64,000 nucleotides of DNA from JAJDNS01 sp963578825 (GTDB lineage Bacteria; Acidobacteriota; Vicinamibacteria; Fen-336): positions 87,093 to 151,092 of the forward strand of contig CAUZDW010000005.1 of NCBI GenBank assembly GCA_963578825.1, in the 5' to 3' direction. Positions 34,864 to 45,729 of this stretch are shown in pieces (the first letter of the stretch is position 1; every line of letters begins with the position of its first letter). Position numbers and translations under genes: made by a program. The notes below the pieces were generated by a model. The model was given only the letters and a program-made list of their open reading frames with translations, ran no database searches and was not told the DNA's origin.

Positions 34864-36435
34864 CTACTCGACCGCTTCCTTCTCGAAGTCGGTGGGCTGC
34901 ACCCAGCCCGCGTTCAGATCCTCACCTCGCATGAAGCGCTCGTAGAATCCCCGTCCGCTCTCGCCCGAGTAGAGATACTCGTCGAAGACGTGACCCTCCC
35001 CGATCACCCGGGGGTCGGCCTGCGCTTCGAGCGCGTCCAGGAGCCGTCCGCGCAGCTGCCTCTTGCGCACCGCTTGAGCTGGATCCGCGGCCAGGTCGTC
35101 GAGGCAGGCCGGATCGCGTTCCAGGTGGTACAGCTCTTCTCGCGGGCGCTTCCCGAAGCTCGACGCCCAGTAGCGGGCGTTGGCGCCGCTTCTGCGCATG
35201 TCGAGTATCTCCGTCTTCGTCGGGCTGCCATCGGTGTTGAGATACCCGGTCTCGGGGTTGCCGGCGGGCCAGCGGTCGGGCTCGAAGTTGAGGAGGAACA
35301 GCCAGCCGTCCGTCACGATGCCTCGGATGGGATACCCCTGGTCGTTCGGCCGTCCCACGTCGTGGCGTTCCTTGCCGACCAGGACGTGGTCGCGTGGCGG
35401 GACGGCCCGACCGGTTCGAAACAGATCGGTGAGGCTCCGGCCCTCGATCGGCTGCATCCCGCTCTGCTGCTCATCGACCCCGGCCACCTCCAGAAAAGTC
35501 GGAGCGAAGTCGACGAAGCTCACGAAGTCCCCGACCGTCCGCCTCGGGCGATCGATCCCTGCCGGCCACCTGACGGCCAGGGGCATGTGATTGGATGTCT
35601 CGTACGCCTGCCCCTTCGCCCGGGGGAAAGGCATTCCGTTGTCCGAGGTCACGACGACCAGGGTCCGGTCCAGCTCGCCCTCCTCCTTCAGGAGCGCCAG
35701 CATCCGCTGCAGGTGCCGATCGAAGTGCTCGATCTCGAAGGCGTAGTCGAGCATGTCGGTGCGGACCGTGTCGCTGTCGGGCCAGTATGCCGGCACGGCG
35801 TCGACATCCGACGGCTGTCGACCGTCGTCACCGACTCCGACACCGAACTCGTAGGCGCGGTGGGGCTCGAGACCTCCGTACCAGAAGCAGAACGGTTGCT
35901 CCTCCTCTCGTGCCTCGAGAAACGCTTCGAAGTTGGCGGCGTAGTCGTTGTCGGAGACGTGCTCTGCCGGCGGCGTGGTCTTGTGGGCCTGAAACGCCCT
36001 GCCCGCCAGCTCCCTCGGCCGGCCGTCGATCTCTCCAGCCTTGCCCGGCGCCCAGCCCTTTCCTGTGTAGCCGACGTGATAGCCATGCTCCGAGAGCGCC
36101 TCGGCGTAGGTGCGGAACTCCTCCGGAAAGTAGGGCCAGTGGTTCGCAGCTGCTCCCAGCTGCCAGGAGTGCCGCCCCGTGAGGATGATCGAGCGCGACG
36201 GCGCGCACTTGGCGTTGGGTGTGTACGCCCGGGAGAAGAGCAAGCCTTCCCGAGCCACGCGATCGAAGCCGGGCGTGCTCACCCACGACGTCCCGTACGC
36301 ACTCATGTGAGGAAACGAGATGTCGTCGGCGACGGCGAAGAGGATGTTCGGGCGGGGCGCGGGTGCTTCCGGCTCGCCGGCACAGCAGCCGAGAGTGAGC
36401 GCGAAGAGCAGAAGGCCGACAGGGAGTAGCCGCAT
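34864..36435 (-). CDS. Sulfatase (formylglycine-dependent) lipoprotein
   Basis: This 523-residue type I sulfatase hydrolyses sulfate esters. The formylglycine motif C-x-P-S-R is intact as CAPSR (C77-R81), followed by TGRHS. Metal ligands are seen in ADDIS (D37, D38) and VTSDNGMPF. The signal peptide ends in a lipobox (LTLG-C17), so it should be membrane-anchored outside the cytoplasm. Activity needs a formylglycine-generating enzyme, which is not encoded in this window. ATG 36435 is chosen since the lipoprotein signal begins there; GATAAT lies 9 nt before it. The substrate is unknown. It neighbours a broken porin. Confidence 0.87.
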   Translation of the reverse strand: MRLLPVGLLLFALTLGCCAGEPEAPAPRPNILFAVADDISFPHMSAYGTSWVSTPGFDRVAREGLLFSRAYTPNAKCAPSRSIILTGRHSWQLGAAANHWPYFPEEFRTYAEALSEHGYHVGYTGKGWAPGKAGEIDGRPRELAGRAFQAHKTTPPAEHVSDNDYAANFEAFLEAREEEQPFCFWYGGLEPHRAYEFGVGVGDDGRQPSDVDAVPAYWPDSDTVRTDMLDYAFEIEHFDRHLQRMLALLKEEGELDRTLVVVTSDNGMPFPRAKGQAYETSNHMPLAVRWPAGIDRPRRTVGDFVSFVDFAPTFLEVAGVDEQQSGMQPIEGRSLTDLFRTGRAVPPRDHVLVGKERHDVGRPNDQGYPIRGIVTDGWLFLLNFEPDRWPAGNPETGYLNTDGSPTKTEILDMRRSGANARYWASSFGKRPREELYHLERDPACLDDLAADPAQAVRKRQLRGRLLDALEAQADPRVIGEGHVFDEYLYSGESGRGFYERFMRGEDLNAGWVQPTDFEKEAVE

Positions 36436-36724
36436 CGTGCCGGCATTATCCCTCCTGCTCGGGAGCCGCGGGGAGGACCGGCACCGAATCGCTGGCGGAG
36501 CTGATCGCCAGCGCCGCGTCAGAGATCCGGTCGTTCGGTCGGGGGGTGCTTGCCCGGCCCGGGGAGGCTCTCCCACCAGACATCCGGTTTCGCCCGGAGC
36601 TCGTCGAGGGATCGAGAAGGTCTAGAGCCCATACGTACTGACAGACGGATCCGGCGTTCACAAGCAACGTCTGGCCGGAACATGGACGCCCCCGAGGACC
36701 GTGCTGGGTGGCGTGCCCGCCCAT

Positions 36725-36768
36725 CCATCCACAGGCCATCCACACCTTCTCGACAGCCGCTCGACAGC
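36725..36768. repeat. Two pairs of direct repeats with 11-bp period, upstream of kgd
   Basis: CCATCCACA occurs at 36725 and 36736, and CTCGACAGC at 36749 and 36760. Each pair is spaced 11 bp start to start, about one helical turn. CCATCCACA resembles a DnaA box (TTATCCACA) with two mismatches. The rest of the 36436-36856 gap holds no gene that I can support. Confidence 0.5.
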
Positions 36769-36821
36769 AAGCCCACAGGGCATCAACAGGATCTCCACAT
36801 CGGCAGGAGGCCCGGGATCGG

Positions 36822-36849
36822 TTGAACGTGGGCGGAGGCGCGGTAGACT
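36822..36849 (+). promoter_or_regulatory. Candidate kgd promoter, leaderless arrangement
   Basis: TTGAAC at 36822-36827, a 16-bp spacer and TAGACT at 36844-36849 form a recognisable promoter. Only 7 nt separate the -10 from the ATG at 36857, so transcription should start at or beside the start codon. No ribosome binding site is present. Confidence 0.6.
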
Positions 36850-36856
36850 GCCGGAA

Positions 36857-39800
36857 ATGAGCTCCCAGCCGGACCCCCTGCTCGACAAGCTCGTCGGCGA
36901 CTTCGGAGGGAACTACGCCTTTGCCCTCGATCTCCTGGGGGAGTACCGCCAGGATCGCAAGAGCGTCGAGCCGAGCTGGCGCACGTACTTCGATGCGGCG
37001 CTCGGCGTCCCTCCGGAGCCCGAGACGCCGCCCGTGACGGTGATCGTCAACGAGGCCGCTCCGGACCCGTCGCCGACCGTGCGCGAGTCTCGCGCCGAGG
37101 CTCGGCCGACCCTCGCGCGTCGCGACGTGCCCGCGGCCCCTGCCGGCTCGCGCTCGAAAGCGATCGCTCCCGTTTCGATCCTGCCCGGGGACATCCTCCA
37201 GCCGATCCGCGGAGGGGCGGTCCGGCTCGTCGAGAACATGGAGGCCTCGCTTTCCGTCCCGACCGCCACATCGGTTCGCACCATGCCCGTGCGGACCGTC
37301 GAGGAGAACCGTCGCCTTCTCAACAAGCACCGGCAGTCCGCCGGGCAAAACAAGATCAGTTTCACCCACATCGTGGCCTGGGCGATCCTCCGCTCGCTCG
37401 ACACGTTTCCCCGGCTGAACGACGCCTACGCCATGGTCGACGGCGAGGCGCACCGCATCCAGCGCGACCAGGTCCGGCTGGGGATCGCCATAGACGTCCA
37501 GCGCAAGGACGGGACACGCACGCTGCTCGTCCCCAACATCAAGGATGCCCGGACGCTCGACTTCAAGGAGCTCGTTCTTGCATTCGACGATCTCGTGGCT
37601 CGCTCTCGAAAGGGCGCCATCTCCCCCGACGACTTCATGGGCACCACGGTCTCGCTCACGAACCCGGGCACCATCGGGACCACGTCCTCCGCCCCCCGTC
37701 TGATGCCGGGCCAGGGTCTCATCGTCGCCATCGGTGCGCTGGACTATCCGGCGGAGTATCGGTCGATGGCCCCACGCACACTGGGCCTTCTGGGGATCAG
37801 CAAGGTCATGACGGTGAGCTCGACGTACGACCACCGAATCATCCAGGGCGCCGAGTCCGGTCTGTTCCTCTCGCGGATGGAGGAGCTGCTCAAGGGGGAG
37901 GACGGGTTCTACGAGCGGATGTTCGGAGACCTGGGGATGCCCCACCGGCCGGTCCACTGGGAGATGGACTCGACACCCGCGCTCATGGGAGGGCCGGGCA
38001 ACAGGGAGGACGTGGAGAAGCAGGCGAAGGTGCTCCAGCTCATCCACGCCTATCGCGTCCGCGGGCACCTCGTCGCGGACCTCGACCCCCTCGATCGCCA
38101 CCGGGCGCCTCACCAGGACCTTGACCCCGCGACCTACGGGCTCACCCTGTGGGATCTCGACCGGGAGTTCCTGACCGGTGGCTACACCGGGGTCCACTCC
38201 GAGGATCGGGCCACGCTCAGGGAGATGCTGGACACCCTCCGGGCCACCTACTGCGGGACCGTCGGGGTCGAGTACATGTACATCGCCGACCCTGAGCGGA
38301 AGGCCTGGATCCAGCAGCGCATGGAATCCACCCGCGGCCCGGCGCTCGACGACGCCTCCAGGAAGCGGCTGCTCGAGAAGCTGGTGGAGGCGGAGGCCTT
38401 CGAGCGCTTCCTCCACGCCCACTACGTCGGGCACAAACGTTTCTCTCTCGAAGGCGGGGAGGCGCTCATCCCCCTGCTCGACAGGATCCTGGACGACGCC
38501 ACCGGGCAGGGGATACGCGAGGTCGTGATCGGCATGTCCCACCGGGGCCGGCTCAACGTCCTGGCCAACACCGTGGGCAAGTCGCTCTCCCAGATCTTTG
38601 CAGAGTTCGAGGGCAACGACCCGACGTCCTATCAGGGCTCCGGCGACGTGAAGTACCACCTCGGCGCCACCGGCACTCACCACACGGACACGGGCGAGAC
38701 ACTCGCGGTGAGCCTCGCCCCGAACCCGAGCCACCTCGAGTTCGTGAACCCCGTGGTCGAGGGAATGGTGCGGGCGAAGCAGGACGCGCTCGGCGATCGC
38801 GACCACGCCCGGGTGCTTCCGCTGCTCCTCCACGGCGATGCGGCTTTCGCCGGACAGGGGGTGGTGGCCGAGACCATGCACCTCTCCCAGCTCCACGGCT
38901 ACCGCACCGGGGGAACGATCCACGTGGTCGTGAACAACCAGATCGGGTTCACCACGCTGCCCGAGGACGCCAGGAGCTCGACCTACGCCACCGACGTGGC
39001 CAAGATGGTTCACGCCCCCGTGTTCCACGTGAACGGGGACGATCCGGAGGCCGTCGCGTACGTCGCGGGGCTGGCCCTCGAGTATCGGCAGAGATTCCGA
39101 CGAGACGTGGTCGTGGATCTCGTCTGCTACCGGCGCTGGGGTCACAACGAAACCGACGAGCCCAGCTACACCCAGCCGCTGATGTACGCCAGGATCAGGG
39201 ACCATCCGTCGGCGGCGACGCTGTACGGCGAACAGCTCGTCCGCGGGGGAGTGTTGAGTGGTGAGGAGCGCGACGCTGTCTGGGCCGAGAAGAAGGCGGC
39301 TGTCCGGTCCGAGGAAGAGCCTGCGACCGAGCCCTTCGCCGCAATAGCCCGGCGCGAGCCGGCGGACCCGGCACCGGTGGATGCCGCCGCAATGCGAGGC
39401 CGCCTGCGCACCGTCCTCGAGGCGCTGAGCAGTCTCCCCGACGGGTTCGAGATCCATCCCAAGCTCGTGCCCTTCGTCCGGAAACGGGGCGAGGTGCTCG
39501 ATGGCAAGGGAGCTGTCGACTGGGCGACCGCGGAGTCACTGGCCTGGGGCACCCTGCTCCTCGAGGGCATCCCGGTGCGGCTGTCGGGACAGGACTCGGG
39601 CCGGGGCACGTTCTCGCAGCGTCACGCCATTCTCTACGAGGCGCGCACCGGCGCCGAGCACGTCCCGCTGAACGCTGCTGCCGGCGGCGGGGCCCGCCTC
39701 GAGGTCTACGACTCGCTCCTCTCGGAGGCCGCGGTCCTCGGATTCGAGTACGGCTACTCGGTGGCCGAGCACCGCACGCTCGTGCTCTGGGAGGCCCAGT

Positions 39801-40546
39801 TCGGCGACTTCGTGAACGGCGGCCAGGTCATCATCGACCAGTTCCTGTCCGGCTCAGAGCAGAAGTGGGGGCAGCCGAGCGGCCTGGGCCTTCTGCTGCC
39901 CCACGGGCACGAGGGGCAGGGACCCGAGCACTCCTCGGCGCGCATCGAAAGGTTCCTCATCCTCTGCGCCGAGGACAACATGCGGGTCGTCTACCCGTCG
40001 ACTCCCGCGTCGTACTTCCACATCCTCCGGTGGCAGGCCCGCGACCCGGTCGAGAAGCCCCTCGTGGTCTTCACTCCCAAGAGCCTCCTGAGAAACCCGA
40101 GGTGCGTGTCCTCGCTGAACGAGCTGGCCGAGGGCGGCTTTCGACCCGTTCTCGACGACCGGGGCGCCGATCCGGCACGAGTCCGTCGCCTCGTCTTCTG
40201 CTCCGGGAAGGTCTACTACGACCTCGCGCTTGCCCGGGAGAAGTGGGGCCACACCGACGTGGCGCTGGTCCGGCTCGAGCAGATCTATCCCTTCCCGGCC
40301 GCTGAGATTCAGGAGACCCTGGCGCGGTTCTCGCCCGAGGCCGAACTCTTGTGGGCGCAGGAAGAGCCCCGGAACATGGGGGCCTGGCGCTTCGTGCGTG
40401 ACAGCGTGCTCGACGGGGCGATCGATGTCGGTGGGCGATCGCTGGGCTACGCGGGGCGGGCGGCCTCCGCCGCGCCGGCCCCGGGCTCGCTCAGGGCCCA
40501 CCTCGCCGAGCAGGAAGAGCTCGTCCGCAAGGCGCTCCAGCCATAG
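36857..40546 (+). CDS. kgd: Multifunctional 2-oxoglutarate decarboxylase/dehydrogenase E1-E2 protein (KGD type)
   Basis: This 1229-residue protein matches mycobacterial KGD in length and order. A short N-terminal E1-type helix segment (DPLLDKLVGDFGGNYAFALD) is followed by an E2 succinyltransferase-like core (about 110-350; the catalytic-type YDHRIIQGAESG is present). The thiamine-diphosphate E1 domain then runs to the end (HRGRLNVLANTVGKS, GDAAFAGQG, VNNQIGFTT, RRWGHNETDEP). No lipoyl domain is fused, as in KGD, so a separate E2 must supply it for dehydrogenase activity. It decarboxylates 2-oxoglutarate in the TCA cycle. korA and korB, which do a related reaction, follow about 100 bp downstream. 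Confidence 0.9.
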   Translation: MSSQPDPLLDKLVGDFGGNYAFALDLLGEYRQDRKSVEPSWRTYFDAALGVPPEPETPPVTVIVNEAAPDPSPTVRESRAEARPTLARRDVPAAPAGSRSKAIAPVSILPGDILQPIRGGAVRLVENMEASLSVPTATSVRTMPVRTVEENRRLLNKHRQSAGQNKISFTHIVAWAILRSLDTFPRLNDAYAMVDGEAHRIQRDQVRLGIAIDVQRKDGTRTLLVPNIKDARTLDFKELVLAFDDLVARSRKGAISPDDFMGTTVSLTNPGTIGTTSSAPRLMPGQGLIVAIGALDYPAEYRSMAPRTLGLLGISKVMTVSSTYDHRIIQGAESGLFLSRMEELLKGEDGFYERMFGDLGMPHRPVHWEMDSTPALMGGPGNREDVEKQAKVLQLIHAYRVRGHLVADLDPLDRHRAPHQDLDPATYGLTLWDLDREFLTGGYTGVHSEDRATLREMLDTLRATYCGTVGVEYMYIADPERKAWIQQRMESTRGPALDDASRKRLLEKLVEAEAFERFLHAHYVGHKRFSLEGGEALIPLLDRILDDATGQGIREVVIGMSHRGRLNVLANTVGKSLSQIFAEFEGNDPTSYQGSGDVKYHLGATGTHHTDTGETLAVSLAPNPSHLEFVNPVVEGMVRAKQDALGDRDHARVLPLLLHGDAAFAGQGVVAETMHLSQLHGYRTGGTIHVVVNNQIGFTTLPEDARSSTYATDVAKMVHAPVFHVNGDDPEAVAYVAGLALEYRQRFRRDVVVDLVCYRRWGHNETDEPSYTQPLMYARIRDHPSAATLYGEQLVRGGVLSGEERDAVWAEKKAAVRSEEEPATEPFAAIARREPADPAPVDAAAMRGRLRTVLEALSSLPDGFEIHPKLVPFVRKRGEVLDGKGAVDWATAESLAWGTLLLEGIPVRLSGQDSGRGTFSQRHAILYEARTGAEHVPLNAAAGGGARLEVYDSLLSEAAVLGFEYGYSVAEHRTLVLWEAQFGDFVNGGQVIIDQFLSGSEQKWGQPSGLGLLLPHGHEGQGPEHSSARIERFLILCAEDNMRVVYPSTPASYFHILRWQARDPVEKPLVVFTPKSLLRNPRCVSSLNELAEGGFRPVLDDRGADPARVRRLVFCSGKVYYDLALAREKWGHTDVALVRLEQIYPFPAAEIQETLARFSPEAELLWAQEEPRNMGAWRFVRDSVLDGAIDVGGRSLGYAGRAASAAPAPGSLRAHLAEQEELVRKALQP

Positions 40547-40647
40547 AGAACAAGGGGCTGCCCCGGGCCGGCGGAGGTTATACTCCCCCTGAGGAGCGCT
40601 TTCATGACGAGGGCCTGCACGGGCCCTCGCGGCTTCAGGAAAGGACG

Positions 40648-42509
<1,862 letters not shown>

Positions 42510-42513
<4 letters not shown>

Positions 42514-43535
42514 CAACGAGCGCGACGCTGCCCGTGTACAAGAAGAAGGACTTCCAGAGCGACCAGGACGTCCGATGGTGTCCCGGCTGCGGGGACTACG
42601 CGATTCTCTCCGCCGTTCAGTCGGTCTTCCCCGAGCTCGGGGTCCCGAAGGAGAAGTTCGTGGTGGTCTCGGGCATCGGCTGCTCTAGCCGGTTTCCCTA
42701 CTACATGAACACCTTCGGCTTCCACACCATCCACGGACGTGCGCCCGCCCTCGCCACCGGGATCAAGATCGCTCGGCCGGATCTCGAGGTCTGGCTGGCC
42801 ACGGGCGACGGCGACGCGCTTTCGATCGGCGGGAACCACACGATCCACATGTTGCGCCGCAACGTCGGGATCAAGGTGCTGCTCTTCAACAACCGGATCT
42901 ATGGCTTGACGAAGGGCCAGTACTCCCCGACGTCGGAGCTGGGGAAGAGGGCGAAGTCGACGCCCTACGGATCCCTCGACCGACCCTTCCAGCCACTGTC
43001 GCTGGCCCTCGGGGCGGAGGCGACTTTCGTGGCCCGCTCGGTGGACATCTTTCAGCCTCACCTGAAAACGGTCCTGAGAAAGGCGGCCGCCCACACCGGC
43101 TCGGCCTTCGTCGAGGTGCTGCAAAACTGCAACATCTTCAACGACGGGGCCTGGGAAACCCTGACCGAGAAGGGGTTACGGGACGAGCACACGATTGTCC
43201 TCGAGCACGGGAGCCCGCTCGTCTTCGGCAAGGAGCGTGACAAGGGGATCCGCCTGAACGGACTCGACCTCGAGGTGGTGAAGCTGGAGGGCGGCGTGAG
43301 CGAAGGGGACCTGCTCGTCCACGACGAGCGCAACCCCAACCCGGCCTATGCGTTCCTTCTCTCGCGGATGGATGCGGACCTGGGCTTCCCCACGCCGATC
43401 GGGGTGCTGAGGGCGGTCGACGCACCCTGCTACGAGGAGGACATCGCCGAGCAGATGCGGGCCGTGACCGAGAAGAAAGGCGAGGGCGATCTCGCTGCGC
43501 TGCTCCATGCCGGCGACACCTGGGAAGTGAAGTAG
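42510..43535 (+). CDS. korB: 2-oxoacid:acceptor oxidoreductase, beta subunit (KorB-like)
   Basis: This 341-residue subunit carries the thiamine diphosphate site (GDGDALSIGGNHTIH) and cysteines for one [4Fe-4S] cluster: WCPGCGDYA (C24, C27), GIGCSSRFPYY and LQNCNIFND. It also has the KorB-type IYGLTKGQYSPTS. It works with KorA, which starts the same operon; start ATG overlaps the korA stop in ATGA. Length is normal. No ferredoxin gene is adjacent, so the electron acceptor is unknown. A hairpin-rich intergenic region follows. Confidence 0.9.
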
Positions 43536-43639
43536 CACTTTCGCCGCAGGTTCCCTCTTGCAATCCGGCGGCGTCAGGCCGATCTTCCAGACAGAGAGAG
43601 CACCCGACACCACCACGCCCAAGGAGGTCATAACGGGCG

Positions 43640-43850
43640 AGTGCCCTCTTCGACGGAGAGCGCCAGGGTTGGTCGCGCGCGGGGCGCACCCGATGCCGGC
43701 GCCTTGGGGCTTCCCCCAAACGCAAGGAGCGCACGTGGGAGCAGAGGACAGTCCGCCGGTGTGGGCGGCGGGCCGGAAGGCCTGAACCGACCGTTCGAGT
43801 GAACGAATGAAGCGCACCCATGGTGCGCGGGGCGAGAATGCCCCATTTTC
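43640..43850 (+). ncRNA. Candidate structured RNA downstream of korB (family unknown)
   Basis: The 350-bp gap between korB and the convergent gene has no plausible protein but many hairpins: TTGGGG-CTTC-CCCCAA at 43704, CCGCC/GGCGG at 43753, GGCC-GGAA-GGCC (GNRA loop) at 43771, CGTTC-GAGT-GAACG at 43792, GCGCACC-CAT-GGTGCGC at 43812 and GGGGC/GCCCC then ATTTT at 43829. A strong terminator follows. I looked for RNase P, tmRNA and SRP RNA signature sequences and found none; 6S RNA is possible but not shown. The strand and ends are guesses. Confidence 0.35.
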
Positions 43851-43890
43851 GAAAGACCCGGGAGTGCAATGCTCCCGGGTCTTTCCTTTA
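43851..43890 (+). terminator. Strong intrinsic terminator
   Basis: GAAAGACCCGGGAG and CTCCCGGGTCTTTC form a perfect 14-bp stem with a 7-nt loop, followed by CTTTA. It lies between korB and the convergent PilO/secretin-like gene and should end rightward transcription. Confidence 0.85.
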
Positions 43891-45621
43891 TTCGGTCAGC
43901 GGGGGGAGGGCCAGGCGGAGCCGGCCCTCGCTCGTCTCGAGCACCACGTCCGTGGACCGAATGGCCTCGACGATGGCGTCGCCGAGGCGCTCGCCGGGAC
44001 GGAACGCCTGGAGCTGGCCCGTGGGTGAGTAGGCGAATGCCAGCCATCGCCCGCCCGTCGACGCCACCCCCGCCAGCTCGAACTCGAGAACCGCCAGCTC
44101 CTCGGGCCGGACGGCGAGACGCCGCTCCGGCGCGCTCCACGCCACGGGCACAGGAGGCTGCCCCGAGCCCGTTGCGCGCTCCAGGACGCGCTGGTCTCCT
44201 TCGATTCTCTCGACGAGCCCCACCGCATCGAGGACGGCGGCGCGCAGCTCGAGCAGGGGGACCCCGCTCGCCCAGACGCTGAGCCGACCGAGAAAGCCAG
44301 GGGGACCCAGGGTGGCCAGAGACGGATGGATGTCGGTCATCATCGCCAGGAGCTCACGCACCTCGGCGCGCTTCAGGGTGAAGCTCATCGTCTCTCCCCC
44401 GGTCGTGGTCGAGGCGCGCACCCGTGGCTCCCGGGCCACCCTCGAGACGCGCCGCGCCGGTCCATCCTCCTCGATCGCGACCTTCGCCCTGCTCCGCAGC
44501 AGCGCCAGGGTCTCCCCGAGGGTCATCCGTGTCACGTCCAGGCTCACGCGGCCGACCACGTCCGAGTCCACGATGAAGCCCGTGCCGGACACGAGGCTGA
44601 GCACCTGAAACACGTCCGCCACGTCCACCCCCCGCAGGCGCAACGTCAGCGGTCCGTCGCCGGGCTTCTTCGCGGTGGGGGTGGGTCCTCTCACGACGAT
44701 CCGGCTCGCCGGGTCGCGATCGACACGACACGGGGTCTCGTCCTGCAGGAAGGGATCCTCCATTGGCACCACGAGCTCCGCATCGGGTCCGACGACCGGA
44801 CTCTCCCCGTGGACCTCGAAGCGGTGGCAGGCGCCCTGCTTGGCCATCAGAAAATCGGAGACCCGAAAGAAGCCTCGCTCGAACCGACTCTCCAGGCCCC
44901 GGACGGTGCCCTCGCCCACCGCGAGGCCGCGGACGGTAAAGCCCTCGTCTTCATCCAGCGACGCATAGCCGATCACCACCGCCCGGTCTCGCACGATCGC
45001 GGCCATCTCGGACAGGAACAGGCGGGGGTTGCGCCGCGCCCGACGCCACGTGGCGATGGCGTCCGACTTGGCCAGCGCGAGGGACTGATCCCGCCGATAG
45101 GCCTCGAGGGTGGGGCGGGGAACGCCCGAGACACGCCGCTTCGACTCGGGCGGAGTCGGCAGCCGAGCCGATGGAGGCCAGAAGGGGAGCCTCAGGGTCG
45201 CCGAGAGCTTGATCATCTGTTCGCCGGCAGTGCTGAGAGTGAGGCGTTCGACGTCGATCAGTCGGTGCGAGAGAGCCGCTTGGCGGAAGAAGCGGTCGAT
45301 CTCCGAATACCCACCCAGCGTGGTCATCTCGTAGACCGCTTCGCCCCGTGTTCCGGACTGGACCGGGGCCCGAGCCTCGATCTCCACCCGGCTGACCCGA
45401 GCCCGCTCCGCAAGGCTCCGCACGTGGGCAGTGTCGGCGGACTCCATGGGGCCGTCGGGCAGGATGCGCCTCAGTGTCTCCAGTCGCCGATCGAGCAGGA
45501 GTCGTTCTTCGGCGAAAGGTCGGTCGGAAGCCGCGGTGGCGAGGAGGAGGCCGACGACGAGGCTGAGCACGACGCATGATACCGAATACCGAAATCCCGT
45601 CGGCGGTCGGGACGTAGTCAT
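43888..45621 (-). CDS. PilO-like / secretin N-domain / PilP-like fusion protein
   Basis: This 577-residue protein has an N-terminal membrane helix (VSCVVLSLVVGLLLATAAS), then a short coiled segment and a PilO-like region (about 30-150; GTRGEAVYEMTTLGGYSEID, FFRQAALSHRLIDVERLTL). A secretin/TonB short N-domain follows at about 320-375 (LRLRGVDVADVFQVLSLVSG, DVVGRVSLDVTRMTLGETLALL). The C-terminal end (about 500-577) resembles PilP or GspC domains that contact the secretin. Type IV pilus and type II secretion normally keep these on separate proteins. No pilM, pilN or pilQ lies in this window, so it may serve a distant pilus or secretion locus. Domain calls rest on short motifs. Confidence 0.55.
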   Translation of the reverse strand: MTTSRPPTGFRYSVSCVVLSLVVGLLLATAASDRPFAEERLLLDRRLETLRRILPDGPMESADTAHVRSLAERARVSRVEIEARAPVQSGTRGEAVYEMTTLGGYSEIDRFFRQAALSHRLIDVERLTLSTAGEQMIKLSATLRLPFWPPSARLPTPPESKRRVSGVPRPTLEAYRRDQSLALAKSDAIATWRRARRNPRLFLSEMAAIVRDRAVVIGYASLDEDEGFTVRGLAVGEGTVRGLESRFERGFFRVSDFLMAKQGACHRFEVHGESPVVGPDAELVVPMEDPFLQDETPCRVDRDPASRIVVRGPTPTAKKPGDGPLTLRLRGVDVADVFQVLSLVSGTGFIVDSDVVGRVSLDVTRMTLGETLALLRSRAKVAIEEDGPARRVSRVAREPRVRASTTTGGETMSFTLKRAEVRELLAMMTDIHPSLATLGPPGFLGRLSVWASGVPLLELRAAVLDAVGLVERIEGDQRVLERATGSGQPPVPVAWSAPERRLAVRPEELAVLEFELAGVASTGGRWLAFAYSPTGQLQAFRPGERLGDAIVEAIRSTDVVLETSEGRLRLALPPLTE

Positions 45622-45642
45622 CGGGTCCGGATCGTATGACTC

Positions 45643-45671
45643 TTGACACCCCCGGGGGCCTCGCCTATCCT
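45643..45671 (+). promoter_or_regulatory. Consensus-like promoter of the porin/FMN operon
   Basis: TTGACA at 45643-45648, a 17-bp spacer and TATCCT at 45666-45671 give a near-ideal housekeeping promoter. The expected transcription start is near 45678. Confidence 0.75.
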
Positions 45672-45686
45672 TCGAGCGTGTTGAAT

Positions 45687-45709
45687 ATGAAATCCGGTTT
45701 CAATTTCAT
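45687..45709. promoter_or_regulatory. A/T-rich operator-like inverted repeat (Fur-like in form)
   Basis: ATGAAAT and ATTTCAT flank a 9-bp centre, and an overlapping palindrome TGAAA-TCCGG-TTTCA shares the left half. The stretch is A/T-rich in a G/C-rich genome and lies about 10-32 bp after the predicted transcription start, where a repressor would block the promoter. Overlapping palindromes with TGAAA/TTTCA-type arms are typical of Fur-family sites. The regulator is inferred, not seen. Confidence 0.55.
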
Positions 45710-45729
45710 TATTCGATCTCGCTCTGCCC

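Noticed and set aside
36721..36800. Replication origin
   Set aside because: CCATCCACA is only loosely DnaA-like, and there is no dnaA, dnaN or A/T-rich unwinding element nearby.
36446..39457. Long open frame (1003 codons) on the minus strand
   Set aside because: It is antisense to kgd and shows no protein motif; such shadows are common at high G+C.
45687..45709. Riboswitch in the porin leader
   Set aside because: The short palindromes fit a protein-binding operator better; there is no large conserved aptamer-like fold in the 50-nt leader.
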